64,000 bases of DNA, from the NCBI RefSeq assembly GCF_003576645.1, contig NC_044922.1, positions 22,311,438-22,375,437 of the forward strand, written 5' to 3'. This document shows, piece by piece, positions 12,120 through 24,087 of this stretch. The position numbers and the translations under genes are program-made. The notes below the pieces were generated by a model that was not told the origin of the DNA, did no database searches, and saw only the letters and a program-made list of their open reading frames with translations. The DNA is from Ipomoea triloba (lineage: Eukaryota; Streptophyta; Magnoliopsida; Solanales; Convolvulaceae). How positions within the stretch are numbered: the first letter of the stretch is position 1; each line of letters starts with the position of its first letter.

Positions 12120-12395
12120 TATTGGACAAATTATTGTGTGAACCATGGTTCATGTATTGCTGTGTGGATCATAATAAAAAGTACATTTTTAATATACTAA
12201 ATATACATTATTTGTGTTCTGAATGTACATTATATAATATAATGTACATTCAGTATACAAATAATGTACATCCCTAGAATACAATGTACATTTTTAATAT
12301 ATTAAAATTACATTATTTTTATGATGAATGTACATTATTTGATAGTATGGTCCACAGGGCAGTGTGGATCATGATCCGCACAATAATGATTGTTA
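12120..12395. mobile_element. TIR element with 'ggaccatggt' type ends
   Basis: The left arm near 12135 (gaaccatggttca...tgtggatcat) is mirrored by 'atggtccacagggcagtgtggatcatgatcc' at 12348-12378. The interior consists of repeated 'aatgtacatt' phrases. Related to 28190-28425 and to the palindrome-ended element at 47767. Confidence 0.5.
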
Positions 12396-12526
12396 ATTAT
12401 AGGGTCCGGATCAGGTGAGGACGTGAGAATTAATGTAGAGCGCTGATTTAGTAGATCTAATTGTTGAAAATAAACAAAACTTTGTAATATTTATAAAAAT
12501 GACTCCATTTAATTTAAAATTTGTAA

Positions 12527-13762
12527 TCTATACTATTAATAAAAACAATATCCTCAGTTTTAACTTCCCGCCCAAAACAGACCTATAATATTATGGTTTG
12601 CGTAATATTGTAAAATATGGTAATACAGTTCTTATCCCTAAAACAATTGTAAATTAAAATAGAATTCCTAATGAAATATAATCTTCCCTACGTTCCTATT
12701 CGTAATACAATTCTAGACTAGAATTACTAATGGTAATAATTCAGTATATATATTTCTCTGCAATGCAATCTATACTATTAATAAAAACAATATCCTCAGT
12801 TTTAACTTGTATTATGGTATGGTGCTTAATATTGTACAAAATATGAAAATTTGGCATAATTCAACCCGTGCAGGTGTCGGCGCACGAGTCAAGCCTTTTT
12901 AAGTTCATTTTGGGATTTCATTTGCACCCCTCCCCCCTTGCGTGCGAGAGAGAGCCTCTATGCTATACAATTCAATAAGACTTAGAAAAACTCTTGTATA
13001 AGTACGTAGTGGTGCAAACCACTTCTCTAACCAATGTGGGACAAAAGTTACTTGAAAAGTTTTTTTCTATATTTTTCTAACTCAAATGGGTCAACTTTGA
13101 GAACCAATTTCTCATTCACCCATTATCAGTTTTGAGCGTACAATATATCAATCTTTTCGTCTAACTATGAAGAACACGAATCCACTTTGACCCGACCCAA
13201 ATCGAAAGTGGACCCCACATATATTTGTACCACAATATTACCAGTAAAATGCCATTTTATGCTAATTTTTTTCCAACAGTTATTTGTCCAGAGAATATCA
13301 ACGTGTTGAAGGAAGAAGATGATATATAGTGAAGGGCAATATCATCTTCACTATATATCATCTTCTTCCTCCAACACAACGCTCTACGGTCAACCAACAA
13401 TTACTCAACTGATTATCCCATTACTCCCATGTAAATTTTTTCTCTAATATACTTATACTTACTGAATATCAAAATATAAGTGTACCTCAAGATCTTGCAA
13501 TAACTAACCGACAAGTAATTAAATTAATGAATATGATGCAATAATGTAAATTATCTACCTATTGCATTTATACACTTATTTTAGAACACTGAATTTTTGT
13601 TATATTTGTTGCATGCAAGGAAGACTCATACTATAATTGCATTTATACACTTATTCATACTCATATTCGATGTTATAATTTATATAATTGTATATCAATT
13701 CAAATATTTCTTAAAATATTATAACAAATTTATTCCGTGCAACGCACGGGTAAAAATATTAG
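12527..13762 (+). mobile_element. Non-autonomous Helitron, 1.24 kb
   Basis: 5' end A|TCTATACTATTAATAAAAAC; 3' end has the dyad CCGTGCAACGCACGG, then AT-rich DNA and TTAG before a T (13763). Insertion between A and T, a 5' TC and a 3' hairpin are Helitron hallmarks; TTAG instead of CTAG is one change from the consensus. A second 5'-like end starts at about 12767, so the 5' region is partly duplicated in tandem. An inverted relative is at 29230-30131. It lies in intron 3 of the RNase pseudogene, next to exon 3. A 19-bp direct repeat of host-like sequence (TATTTATAAAAATGACTCC) occurs on both sides. Confidence 0.72.
13303..13377. repeat. 32-bp inverted repeat (foldback insertion) inside the Helitron
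   Basis: Arms 13303-13334 and 13346-13377 are complementary with one mismatch, around an 11-nt loop. CAACG flanks both sides. The related sequence at 29440-29450 lacks the hairpin, so this is a small insertion of about 80 bp. Confidence 0.8.
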
Positions 13763-14044
13763 TATTTATAAAAATGACTCCGCTCATTATACCTCATCTT
13801 CGTTAAATGTGGTACCATTGCAGCAGGCGGGCCAAGTCCCATCATTGTAATCTGGCCACAATCCCCCTGCGTGCATTCATTCAAAACAATATAATAATTG
13901 AAGCTAAGCTAAGCTAGTTAATATAATATTGCTATATTATATTACAGAAACTTTAATTAAGATATGTATAAGGAACAATTAAGAACACTGTAAGGATCGG
14001 AAGACGGCGGCTTACGGATTGTGAATTCACTTCCAACGTCGGGG

Positions 14045-14576
14045 CTCTGCACAAATCCACGCCAAATGTTATTTTTATTAGAAAACAAGAAAAAGTAAAA
14101 GTAATTTGCTATAAGTAAAAGTAAAATTAGACACACTCCAATAACAGTAGGATAAAAAATGAATTAACTCTCTTCTTTACCACTCCAATAACAGTTGGAC
14201 ACACTCTCAACTTTTACTCCTTACAAATCTTTGATATAAATATTCTTTTTTCAGACTCACATGATGAAAATATTCAATCCTTATTTACCACATCATAAAA
14301 TAAAAATGAGAAAGTAAAATTTTGGAGCACGAACTCTATGGAAAATCAGCAAGTGCGTGCTCTTATTATTATAAGCAAACAAAAGTCACTCCATTCACGA
14401 ATGAATTGACACTCGACAAAATTATATGTACTATGATAATAACAATTTTTAAAAAATTTAAATTCAAAATAGTGAAAAATCTAGATCTATTTACACGTCA
14501 ATTTTTCAGCATACATAATATGTAGGTCCCATTTCTATATATTTCTAATTTTGGCATTGTAATATAATAATTGTAT

Positions 14577-14621
<45 letters not shown>

Positions 14622-15054
14622 TAACTAGTTATAATGAACGCATTGTGCAATTAAATTAATCTCCAACACGAATATTAAAATAAGTAAATAGCTAATATAA
14701 TTTTTAAATATTAAATAATTAATATAAAATAAGAATGATTATTTTCAATATAATCAAAATGAGTATTTTCAACTTGTAATAAAAATAGTCATAAATATGA
14801 GTATTGATGTAGATAGTTATAATCGATAATAAAAATGATGGCCTAATCATTTTCATATTATAATAAATTAAGTATTCTTAATATGATATTGATGAGTCAG
14901 TAAAACTTAACTTATCTTTTGTTAAAAGTTACATGATTATAATATGCTTACTGATGTTGTCGAATAGTAATTAACGGGTTGTGTAATTAATTTGTAACAT
15001 ACAAATTTATAAGTTTTCAATGTGTATATGATTGGGACCTCAATTTTTGTTGTA
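14045..15054. other. Upstream of the RNase pseudogene; expected exon 1 not found
   Basis: AT-rich. A TAA/AAT microsatellite occupies about 14578-14622. I looked on the minus strand for a signal peptide and the FDFFTLAL motif of exon 1 and saw none. Confidence 0.55.
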
Positions 15055-16554
15055 TTAGTTTTATACGCGCATTGCGCGAATGGGTTAATGCCCAATGTTT
15101 ATATTTAAATAAATATTTGAAAGTATATCAATGCAAGATTATATAGGAGAAGTTTATACATGAGTAATTGAATGTCAATTTTTTTATTTAAATACCTAAC
15201 TCAAAGTATATGAATCCAAGATAATATAGAAAATTTATTATAATTATTACTAAAATAAATGATTGCAACCTTGTAAAATCGATATAGTCTAAATATTTGG
15301 TCTAAAAATGATAGTCTAAATAAATACTACTTTTAATTTGAATTTTTCTAAGTGTTCTTAATTCTCTTTTGAGTAACATTGTCATTGTCTTCATCTTTAC
15401 TATTTGTTCTCTTCCTTTTTGTTGGTAGTGTGTTATTTGCAATTCGGTTATTGTTAGCATAGATGACAACGTCATGCAATGAGATTATGATATAGGAGAT
15501 ATGGACTTTCCTTTAGGTGTTCTGCTTGGGGTTCATTTGGTTCAACCATTATTGTTGAATGAGTTATTGTGGATAAAGAAATCCCTAGTTTAAGAAAAAA
15601 GATTAAATAAATTAATAAAAATTTGAAAATTTAAAATATTATGTATTCCAAAGATATTAAAATGTAGTTTATCGCTTCAATTTACTGGGTAATGGGTTAT
15701 TTGAGTACTTTTATTGTCAACAAATCCCCCAAATAGTTAATATATGATTGGTTTCAAACTATTTTTTTTTTCATGGTATTAAAGAAATACATATGTATTA
15801 TTTTTTGGTGTAACTACTAATTTATTTAATTCAATAAGAGTAAAATAGAGTGATTTCGTTTCAATTTGTTGGATTATTTGAGTACTCTCTTTGTCAACCA
15901 ATTCCCAAGTAGTTAATATAATTAGCTTCAAATTATTTTAATTTTTTTTATAGTATTAATAAAATACTTGGTAAATAAATATATAACATTATTTTGTACT
16001 ATAACTTTGATATTTAATTACAAGATATTGTAAAAATAAGATAATGGACAATGTAATGAGAAAAAAATAAAGACAGTATAACTAATGAAATTATTTCTCT
16101 TATTTAATTTAATTTTTTGATAATGAATAATTTTTTCAAATAAAGGTATTGTAGACACATAATTCTAAATTAAAGAAATACATATGTTTCATTTTTTGTT
16201 GTAGCTACTAATTTATTTAATTTAATAAGAGTAAAATAGAGTGAGAAACTTAATTATGTCAAATTTGATTGAGATGAAGTTCGAACCTAAGACCTTTCTT
16301 ATAGAAATTAATGGGTAAGTTAAAAGTTAACGGAATATTAACGGAGAAGATAATATTTAACGAAAACTTAACGGATAATCATAAAAGTAAGGTTAAATTA
16401 GGTAATCTCTATTAATAATATTAATCTGAATTATCTTAGCCATCTATTTGATTAAATAATTCATCTGAACCATCCATTTGATTAAATAATTTGACCGCCA
16501 TTTTTTCTACCCATTTTAGGTCTAACTCTCTTTGGCTCTTATTAGTATAGTAGA
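15055..16554 (-). mobile_element. Helitron, 1.5 kb, both ends present
   Basis: Minus strand: 5' end A|TCTACTATACTAATAAGAGCC at 16554; 3' end with the GC dyad CGCGCAATGCGCG (about 15067-15079), then CTAA at 15058-15055 followed by T. The interior is homologous to 8110-8939. No Rep/helicase coding was seen, so it is non-autonomous. Confidence 0.68.
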
Positions 16555-16732
16555 TATATGTGAACTATTCATCTTGTAAACTCCCATTGATATTTTGAAA
16601 TATTATTTTTTTCCCCTATAAGATTGATTAGATAATAAAATTATTGCATTTAAATTCTTAAAATAGAAAGAAATTTTGTCTCATACATAGTAGATCAGCT
16701 TGTAATAAAATTCACATTCACATTTTAGATTT

Positions 16733-16850
16733 TTTTGAATACTGTTAACTCTATTGAAACACAAGAGTTAGTATTACCTCCACTAAGGTTCGAACCCACC
16801 ACCTCCCGTATAAAGGGAAGGGTTTGATGCCACTGGACTACAAGAGTCAT
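16733..16850 (-). mobile_element. SINE family A, diverged fragment
   Basis: Minus-strand B-box-like GGTTCGAACCTTAGTGGAGG and body phrases shared with 44660-44853. Diverged, with no clean target duplication. Confidence 0.55.
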
Positions 16851-16959
16851 TTTACATTTTAGTTAAAAATAAATAAAATGTTGGTTACAACAAATAAAGC
16901 TCGATTTGAGTAAAGAGAAAGCAATCTATTCCTATAATAATTATAAAATAATAGCTTTT

Positions 16960-16963
<4 letters not shown>

Positions 16964-17013
<50 letters not shown>
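16964..17013. repeat. (AT)n microsatellite, about 25 units
   Basis: Uninterrupted alternating AT just left of the copia element. Confidence 0.95.
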
Positions 17014-17016
<3 letters not shown>

Positions 17017-17090
17017 CTGTTCAAATGTGGCTGCGCCTTCCCGTGCGGTTGGTGTGGTTCGCACCATTAAATGTTAGAAAATGCACCACA

Positions 17091-17269
17091 ATTAGATTAA
17101 CTGGTTTTGAATTTCTCAACTGAACACAGAGAGAGAGAGGGAGAGTCCTCTTAACATAGCTAACCTGAGAACTCTCCTAACATACAGGTTATTGTTAAAA
17201 GACTAAGTAATAACTAAAACTATATAATATAAAGGGAAAACTAAACAATTACAAACAATATAATTCACA
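17091..17269 (-). repeat. 3' LTR of the copia element
   Basis: 179 bp, nearly identical to 21391-21567. Differences seen include an extra AG unit in the 'gagagag' tract and ACTGG versus ACGGG near one end. Confidence 0.9.
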
Positions 17270-17276
17270 CTCCCCC

Positions 17277-20200
17277 TCAAGCACAAGGTTGAACTTCTAC
17301 AACGTTGAGCTTGCGACGTAGAGTATGAAACCGGATTGCAGGGAGTGGCTTGGTGAAGATGTCAGCTAGCTGATCTTTTTTGCTCACAAAATTGACTTGG
17401 AACGCACCTGATGCAACCTTGTCACGAACGAAGTGGAAATCAATTTCGACATGTTTAGTTCTAGCATGAAAGACTGGATTAGCTACAAGATAAGTAGCAC
17501 CGAGATTGTCACACCATAAGCAGGCCGGTTGCCTGGAGTCCAGCCCTAACTCATGAAGAAGAGACACTACCCAGGTGACTTCAGCAGAAACATCGGCTAG
17601 GCCCTTGTACTCGGCTTCAGTGGAAGAAGGAGCCACAGTCCGCTGTTTGCGGGAAAGCCATGATATAAGATTGTCCCCAAAATACACAGCATATCCAATC
17701 GTGGACTTCCGATCCACAAGACAACCAGCCCAGTCTGAGTCAGAGTAAGCATGTATTTCTGTAGATGGCGATGAGGTTATGCGAAGGGCGTAATCTTGAG
17801 TACCCTTGACATACCGTAATACCCGTTTCAAAAGACCCCAGTGATCAGTAGTTGGTGAATGCATAAACTGACATAGGCGGTTGACTGAAAAGGCGAGATC
17901 AGGCCTAGTAATAGTGAGATACTGTAGTGCCCCAACAATGCGACGATACTGTGTCGGATTATCATAAGGCTCTAGCGACGGAGTAGAGGGTTGTACAACT
18001 ACGGTAGGAGTAGCAAGAGATTTACAATCAGACATGCCAGCGCGAGAAAGAATATCCTTCATATACTGACGTTGAGATAGTAGCATGCCCCTGTAGTCGA
18101 ATATAGTTTCAATAGCAAGGAAAAAGGTCGGAGTGCCCAGATCCCTAATTTTGAAGGCGCCAGCGAGCCGGGTTAACAGTGTAGTAATAAGTTTAGTGTC
18201 ATTGTCCATTAGGATGATGTCATCAACATACACTAACAAGAAGACACATGAGACCCCAGCAGTGTAGTAGAACAACGACACATCTATTTTGGAGGCAGCA
18301 AACCCCGTGGAGATTAAAAACTCATGAAGACGCTTAAACCATGCACGCGGCGCTTGCTTCAGACCATAGAGTGATCGTTGAAGATGACACACATGACTCG
18401 GATGCGTAGGGTCTTCATAACCCGGTGGTTGTTTCATATAAACAGTTTCAGAAAGATGCCCGTTCAAAAAGGCGTTGTGCACATCCAATTGCCGGAGGGT
18501 CCAGTTATTTGAGACTGCATGAGATAGCAGCAACCTGACTGTTGTCGGTTTAAAAACTGGGCTGAAAGTGTCGAAGAAATCTTCACCGGCCACCTGATTA
18601 AAGCCTTTTGCCACGAGACGAGCTTTGTGTCGGTCAACCGTTCCATCGGCATTTCGCTTAGTGCGAAAAACCCATTTGCAACCGATGATGTTCATTGCGG
18701 GTGTTGGCGGCACTAGTGTCCAAGTGTTATTGTGTAGTAAGGCATTAAATTCCTGATCTATAGCGTCACGCCATTCCGGGAAACCAACGGCTTGTGAGTA
18801 GCAAGTGGGCTCCGTGGTGGTATTGAGAGCATAAATATGTTCACCGGTACCTTGAGTGTTGTGTCGTGTGCGCAGAGCATGCCCATCTTGCTGATCACCT
18901 GTACCTTGAGTTTTTACGACGTGTGCACCCTGTGTGAGCTTGGGTATGACTAGTAGTAATCTGGATGCTCGTTGATACAGTGGGAGCCTGTAAAATTAAA
19001 GGCGGTGGATCTTGTGCCAGCGGTGTATGTATATCAGATTGCCCAGGTAGAGATTGATAAAGCACTAGGCCAACTCCCCATGGTGCATCACCCAGCAAGC
19101 CAACCTACAAAGTAGATTTGACAGCAAAGGGGAACAAAGTTTCATCAAAGCGGACATGTCATAGATAAAGATAGCCCCCGTGTCAAGATTCATGCAGCGA
19201 TAACCCCGAAAGGAAATTGGGTAACCTAGGAAGACACATGGCGCTGACCAATACTCAATTTTGTGACGATTATAAGGTCGGAGATGTGGGAAACACTGAC
19301 ACCCAAAGACACAGAAGAATTGGTATGAAGGTTGAGTCTGAAACACACAGAAATGTGGAGTTTCGAAATTTATGGCTGACGAGGGTAGACAGTTGATCAA
19401 GCATGTAGCTGTTTCAAAAGCATAGTCCCAATATTCGTGTGGTGTGGAACTATTAGCGAGAAGGGAAAGGCCAATTTCAACAATATGTCTATTTCGACGT
19501 TTTACGCGGCCGTTTTGCTCGTGGGTGTAAGCACATGATTTTCGGTGAATGATACCGAGAGATTTGAATACTTTGTGCAACCGTATGTACTCACTACCTA
19601 AATCGGATTGGATGGCTTTGATAGAACGTGAAAATTGACGTTCTACCATCACCCGAAAAGAATCAAATATTTTATATATGTCCGATTTTAGCCGTAAAGG
19701 ATAAAACCAGCAATAGCGAGAAAAATCGTCGACAAACAAAACAAAATACCGTGTTCCGGTAGACGACATAACCGGAGACGGACCGCAAATATCTGTATAT
19801 AGCAAATCTAGGACATTATTGCTAGTATTAGGAACTCTATCTAATGGATAGCGTGCAGATTTGCCTAACTGACAGGCTTTACAGAGTTTTGGATTATGTA
19901 AATTATTACTCGTAACAGGACACTGTTTTAGAACTCGATGCAGGACTTGAGTGTGGGGATGACCAAGCCGCTGATGCCATACTACGGGAGAGGCTCGAGC
20001 AGACAGGAACGCAGAATGAAACTTCGGTAGTGGTAATTTGTAGAGACCGCCCACCGTGGACCCCCTAAGAAGAACCAGCCGGGTGTTGCAGTCCTTCACA
20101 AAAAAACAATTATTATGAAATTCAAAGAATACATTGTTTTCATTAGTGAATTGAAAAACGGATAAAAGAGGTAACATTAATTTCGGGACGCATAGAATAT

Positions 20201-21290
20201 TTGACATGGACAAATTTTTGGAACTCGAGGGAACGATTGCATGTCAGACACAGGAGACTTCCAAACCTGCTCCATTGCCGACCTTTAGCACATCACCACT
20301 TGTGTATATATCCGAATGATCCACCATACTCTCATCTGGAGTAGCATGAGATGTAGCGCCCGTGTCAGGATACCAGTCTGTTCGTGTGACTTGCGGTGAC
20401 TCGGCGCCGACGACAACGTTAGTAGTTGGAGACGGACGATCCATATAACGTTTAAAGCAGTTTACTGCTATATGGCCATATGATCTGCAGATCTGGCACC
20501 GCGGGGAACCACCACCGCGATTTCGGCCCTGGTTGCCACGGCCACGCCACTGCCTGCCTCGGCTGTTTCCTCTGCCACGGCCCGCATAGAACGCGGATGG
20601 TGATTGCGCCGGAGAAGCCGTCTCTGAGATCGCAAAGTCTTCGGAGTGAATGAACTCCTGATTGCGTAAATGATCTGCCAATTGCGTCAGGGTCACCGTA
20701 GCGGAGGAGACTGTTAACGCTCTCGCTATGGACCTGTACTTCGGTCGTAATCCACGCAAGGCATAGAGGATTTGTTCATCGGATGATAGCGGCCGGCTGG
20801 CCGACGACAGAGCTTCTACAATCATCTGGGCTTTGCCCAGAAATTCGCCGAGAATGCTTAAGCATTTACTGCGCGAAGAGGAAGCCAGTGTGGAGGTAAT
20901 TGAATCCCAGACCTCCTTAGCTGTATTTCTGCCGATCACAAGGTACATGACCTCGTCGGTGAGCGACGAGATCAAGAGCGACAAGATCGATTGATCTTGC
21001 TGGACCCACGCATTGTATGCAGGGTTGGACGGCGGTGGAGCCGCTGTTGTTGCAGAGTCACCGGAGGGAACGACGGATGCCGGAGGACACGGATTTGACC
21101 CGTTGAGGAAGCCAAGAAGCCCCTAGCCACGTAGGAAGGGCACTAGTTGAGTACGACAATGTAGGTAATTCCGCATCGTCAGCTTGACTGAGACAAAATG
21201 GTGAGCCGCCGTGAGGGCGGTTGGTGTCACCGGCGGTGGAGCAGCAGGGGATACGGCAAGGGTGTTTGCGACGGTGGGTTCGGTGGCCAT
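17277..21290 (-). pseudogene. Copia gag-pol polyprotein, broken
   Basis: Seen, in order on the minus strand: gag start at 21290 (MATEPTVANT); a zinc knuckle C-X2-C-X4-H-X4-C (CQICRSYGHIAVNC, near 20490); protease-like DTGAT; pre-integrase WHQRLGHP; integrase core with TDICGP and SDLGSEY; reverse transcriptase with YVDDIIL (near 18220); and RNase H with STEAEYKGLAD. Breaks: TAG at 21125-21123 in gag; TGA at 20246-20244 after the protease; and a one-base frameshift near 19165 after the integrase, in the stretch leading to the HVRFDET motif. The RT-RNase H part (18713-17277) is an uninterrupted 478-codon frame. Both stops could come from C-to-T change at a CAG or CGA codon, typical of methylated elements. 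The element cannot make a full polyprotein. Confidence 0.9.
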
Positions 21291-21390
21291 ATTCGAAGGA
21301 TGGTTTAATTTTGCGTATAGTGATTACCGGAAACGAAAGCAAAATTAAAAAAAAAAAAAAAGAATATCCACCTTTCGGCTCTGATACCAG

Positions 21391-21567
21391 ATTAGATTAA
21401 CGGGTTTTGAATTTCTCAACTGAACACAGAGAGAGAGGGAGAGTCCTCTTAACATAGCTAACCTGAGAACTCTCCTAACATACAGGTTATTGTTAAAAGA
21501 CTAAGTAATAACTAAAACTATATAATATAAAGGGAAAACTAAACAATTACAAATAATATAATTCACA
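21391..21567 (-). repeat. 5' LTR of the copia element
   Basis: 177 bp, adjoining the tRNA-iMet primer site. The inner boundary is uncertain by one or two bases because the shared sequence starts at ATTAGATTAAC. Confidence 0.9.
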
Positions 21568-22977
21568 ACCACTCAATGTTAGAAAATGAACCACAATGAA
21601 AGTACAGAAAAACACCAAAAAATACACCACACACCCAAAATAATGCACCATAACTCCCCTGCCTCTAATGGTGCATTTGCTAACACTGTGTGGTGTATAT
21701 TTGCATCCCTAGTGGTGTGTTTTTTGGTGATGCGTAGCTAACGATGCATATTTGTGTGGTGCATTTTCTAACATTGAGTGGTGTATATTTGTATACATAG
21801 TAGTGCAGCCGCACTGAACACATGTTAAGGGATGGCCACACGTGATTATGACCCTATATATATATATGACTTTGAATTGATTGAGTAAGAGGTAGGGTGC
21901 CCAAGGTTCGGTTCCGGTTCGGAACCGCTGATTCGCAGTTCCAAAATAGCCGGAACCTTATGTGGACGGTTCTAGTCTAGTTCTAGAACCGACAGTTCCG
22001 GTTAGAACTGCCGATTCTAACCGGACTTCTATTAATTTTTTTTTTAATTATCGCATCAGCGCAAATTTAGAATTTTAGGTGACGCTTGCACTGCTGCATC
22101 ACCTAATTGCGCTGATGCGCTCTCTCTTCTAACTTATTACATAATATAATATATATTATATTATAATATATGTTATTTAGTATATATAATATATATTATA
22201 ATATGTATATAATATGTTATTTAGTTATTTAGTATATATAATATATAATATGTAAGTTATGTACGGTTCCAAACCGGAACCGTCCGGTTCCGATTTCAAA
22301 TATCATGGAATTGGAACCGAAACTGTCTGTACGATTCTGGTTCTGGTTCGGTTCCAACAGTGCACGGTTTGGTTCGACTTTTATGAGTAAGAGGATCAGG
22401 ACTTGACTTTTATGAGGTTGATCAACATGATTGGGCTCCGATTAGGAACTGACAACCTAATCTAGTTATTCTTGGGTCATGAGAAAAGGTAAGTGTGGGT
22501 TGTTAAGGACGCCAAGTGTTTGATGGAATGCCTTTTAATTTAGCCATTTTGGGTCATGAGAATGTCCTTGAATGTCTAAGAGTGTGGAATGACTTTGAGA
22601 AAGACTTCCTTATGATTATCTGTCATCCGTCACCTAGTCAATTGACTCTCCTCTTGCTCTTGATTTGGTTATACGACCTTGACTTAACCCTAGTTCCCAT
22701 CTACCTCCACTTTCTTATCAATTGCATTCATTCAATTTTATTGTTTGGTATTGTGTTCTTTGTACTCTAACCAACTATATGCTTCGTCTAGATTTCCATG
22801 AGAACATTAGTACCTTGTGCTTGAAACCTTAATACTCTACTTTTATCATCAATCCTTGTGAGAATGATATCCGGTGTAAGGATACCGTCTTGCACATCTA
22901 CTCTATCCAAATTACTACTTCGTGAATTTAGAATCTTGCAAGACTGTTAGATACTTTGTCTTATTCTGTATAGGAGC
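21568..22977. other. Intergenic repeat DNA with a 'ggttccggttcgg' element
   Basis: 21570-21830 contains repeated 'gtggtgcatt/aatgcaccac' phrases in both orientations. 21900-22385 is bounded by 'ggttcggttccggttcgg' type sequence on both sides in opposite sense, with an AT-rich palindromic core at 22140-22255; it is probably a hAT-like MITE. 22400-22960 shows no recognised gene. Confidence 0.45.
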
Positions 22978-23079
22978 ATGATAGGTAGTCTATTGTACCT
23001 GACAGCTAGTAGACGAGACATTATGTATAGTGTAGGTGCCTGTGCCAAATATCAATGTTTTCCTAAAAAGACACATCTA
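22978..23079 (+). pseudogene. Copia reverse-transcriptase fragment
   Basis: Encodes [19 protein letters not shown] and then CAKYQCFPKKTHL, matching the conserved [13 protein letters not shown]...CARFQ block of copia pol, also present in the element at 58.2-63.6 kb. Cut off on the right by Helitron-end repeats. Confidence 0.8.
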
Positions 23080-23175
23080 CATGTATATACGCAAAGGAAC
23101 GTAGGGAATGATATATTTTATTATGAATTGTATTATCATATTTTACAATATTACGCAAACCTTAATATATAGGAG

Positions 23176-24087
23176 TGTTTTGGGTGGGAAGTTAAAATTG
23201 AGGATTTTGTTTTTATTAATAGTATAGATTGCATTGCATGGAAATATATATACTGTATTATTACGATTAGTAATTTTAATCTAGAATTGTAATACGAATA
23301 GGAACGTAGGTAAGAATATATATTTTATTAGGAATTGTATTATCATATTTTACAATATTACGCAAACCTTAATAGTATAGAAGTGTTTTGGGCGGGAAGT
23401 TAAAATTGAGGATTTTGTTTTTATTAATAGTATAGATTGCATTGCAGGGAAATATATATATTGTATTGTATTATTACGATTAGTAATTTTAATCTAGAAT
23501 TGTATTAGGAATAGAACGTAGGAAAGAATATATATTTTATTAGGAATTGTATAATCATATTTTACCATATTACGCAAACCTTAATAGTATATGAGTGTTT
23601 TGGGCGGGAAGTTAAAATTGAGAATTTTGTTTTTATTAATAGTATAGATAGATTGAATTGCTGGGAAATATATATACTGTATTATTACAATTATTAATTT
23701 TAATCTATAATTTTATTATGAATAGAACGTAGGGAATAATATATTTTATTAGGAATTTTATTACCATATTTTAATGTACAATTGTATTACGAATAGAAAT
23801 TGTATTACCATATTTTACAACATTACGCAAACCTTAATAGTATAGGAGGGTCGGATTTTGTTTTTATTAATAGTATAGATTGCATTGTAGGAAAATATAT
23901 GTACTGTATTATTACAATTAATAATTTTAATCTGAAATTGTATTACGAATAGGAACGTAGGGAAAAATAGATTTTATTAGAAATTGTATTACCATATTTT
24001 ACAATATTAAGCAAACCTTAGTAGTATATGAGTGTTTTGAGAAGTTAAAATTGAGGATTTTGTTTTTATTAATATATAGTATAGATT
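23176..24087 (-). repeat. Tandem array of Helitron 5' ends
   Basis: About five units of roughly 200-245 bp. Each contains, on the minus strand, a start like TCTATACTATTAATAAAAAC followed by 'aaaatcctcaattttaacttcccgcc' and then 'ggtttgcgtaatattgtaaaatatg'. The same unit starts the Helitron at 12527 (+) and recurs at 29600-30131 (-). Confidence 0.78.

Larger units (their letters stand above)
9413..14044 (-). pseudogene. RNase T2 (RNS2-like) pseudogene, exons 2-9 only
   Basis: Known: plant RNase T2 enzymes cleave RNA in the secretory path or vacuole, using histidines in motifs CAS I (HGLWP) and CAS II (HEWxKHGTC). Seen, on the minus strand: exons 14044-14016, 13866-13793, 11373-11272, 11125-11122 (4 nt, TGGG), 11029-10938, 10312-10151, 9685-9586 and 9462-9413. 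Exon sizes and phases match the intact copy at 31.5-34.8 kb, apart from small in-frame differences. CAS I reads RGLWPDYND: the catalytic His is Arg (codon CGG across the intron). CAS II is YEWVKHGTC, keeping Glu, Lys and His. Disabling features: no signal-peptide exon was found up to 17 kb, and there is a TAA at 10258-10256 in exon 7 where the sister copy has GAA. Introns hold a Tourist MITE, a Helitron and other repeats. The 3' flank (about 8945-9400) matches that of the other copy, so the unit arose by tandem duplication. Confidence 0.85.
17091..21567 (-). mobile_element. Ty1/copia LTR retrotransposon, full length, disabled
   Basis: Two near-identical short LTRs (17091-17269 and 21391-21567) flank gag-pol. 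On the minus strand the LTR begins TGTGAATTATATT. The primer site TGGTATCAGAGC (tRNA-iMet) adjoins the 5' LTR at 21389-21378, and a purine tract lies at 17280-17270 beside the 3' LTR. ACCAC flanks both sides (17085-17089 and 21568-21572), a 5-bp target duplication. Total about 4.5 kb. LTR similarity is high, with only a few differences by eye, implying a fairly recent insertion. Confidence 0.92.

Noticed and set aside
14578..17013. Regularly repeated stretches that might suggest a CRISPR array
   Set aside because: They are simple microsatellites (TAA and AT). No repeat-spacer pattern occurs, and the DNA is plant nuclear.
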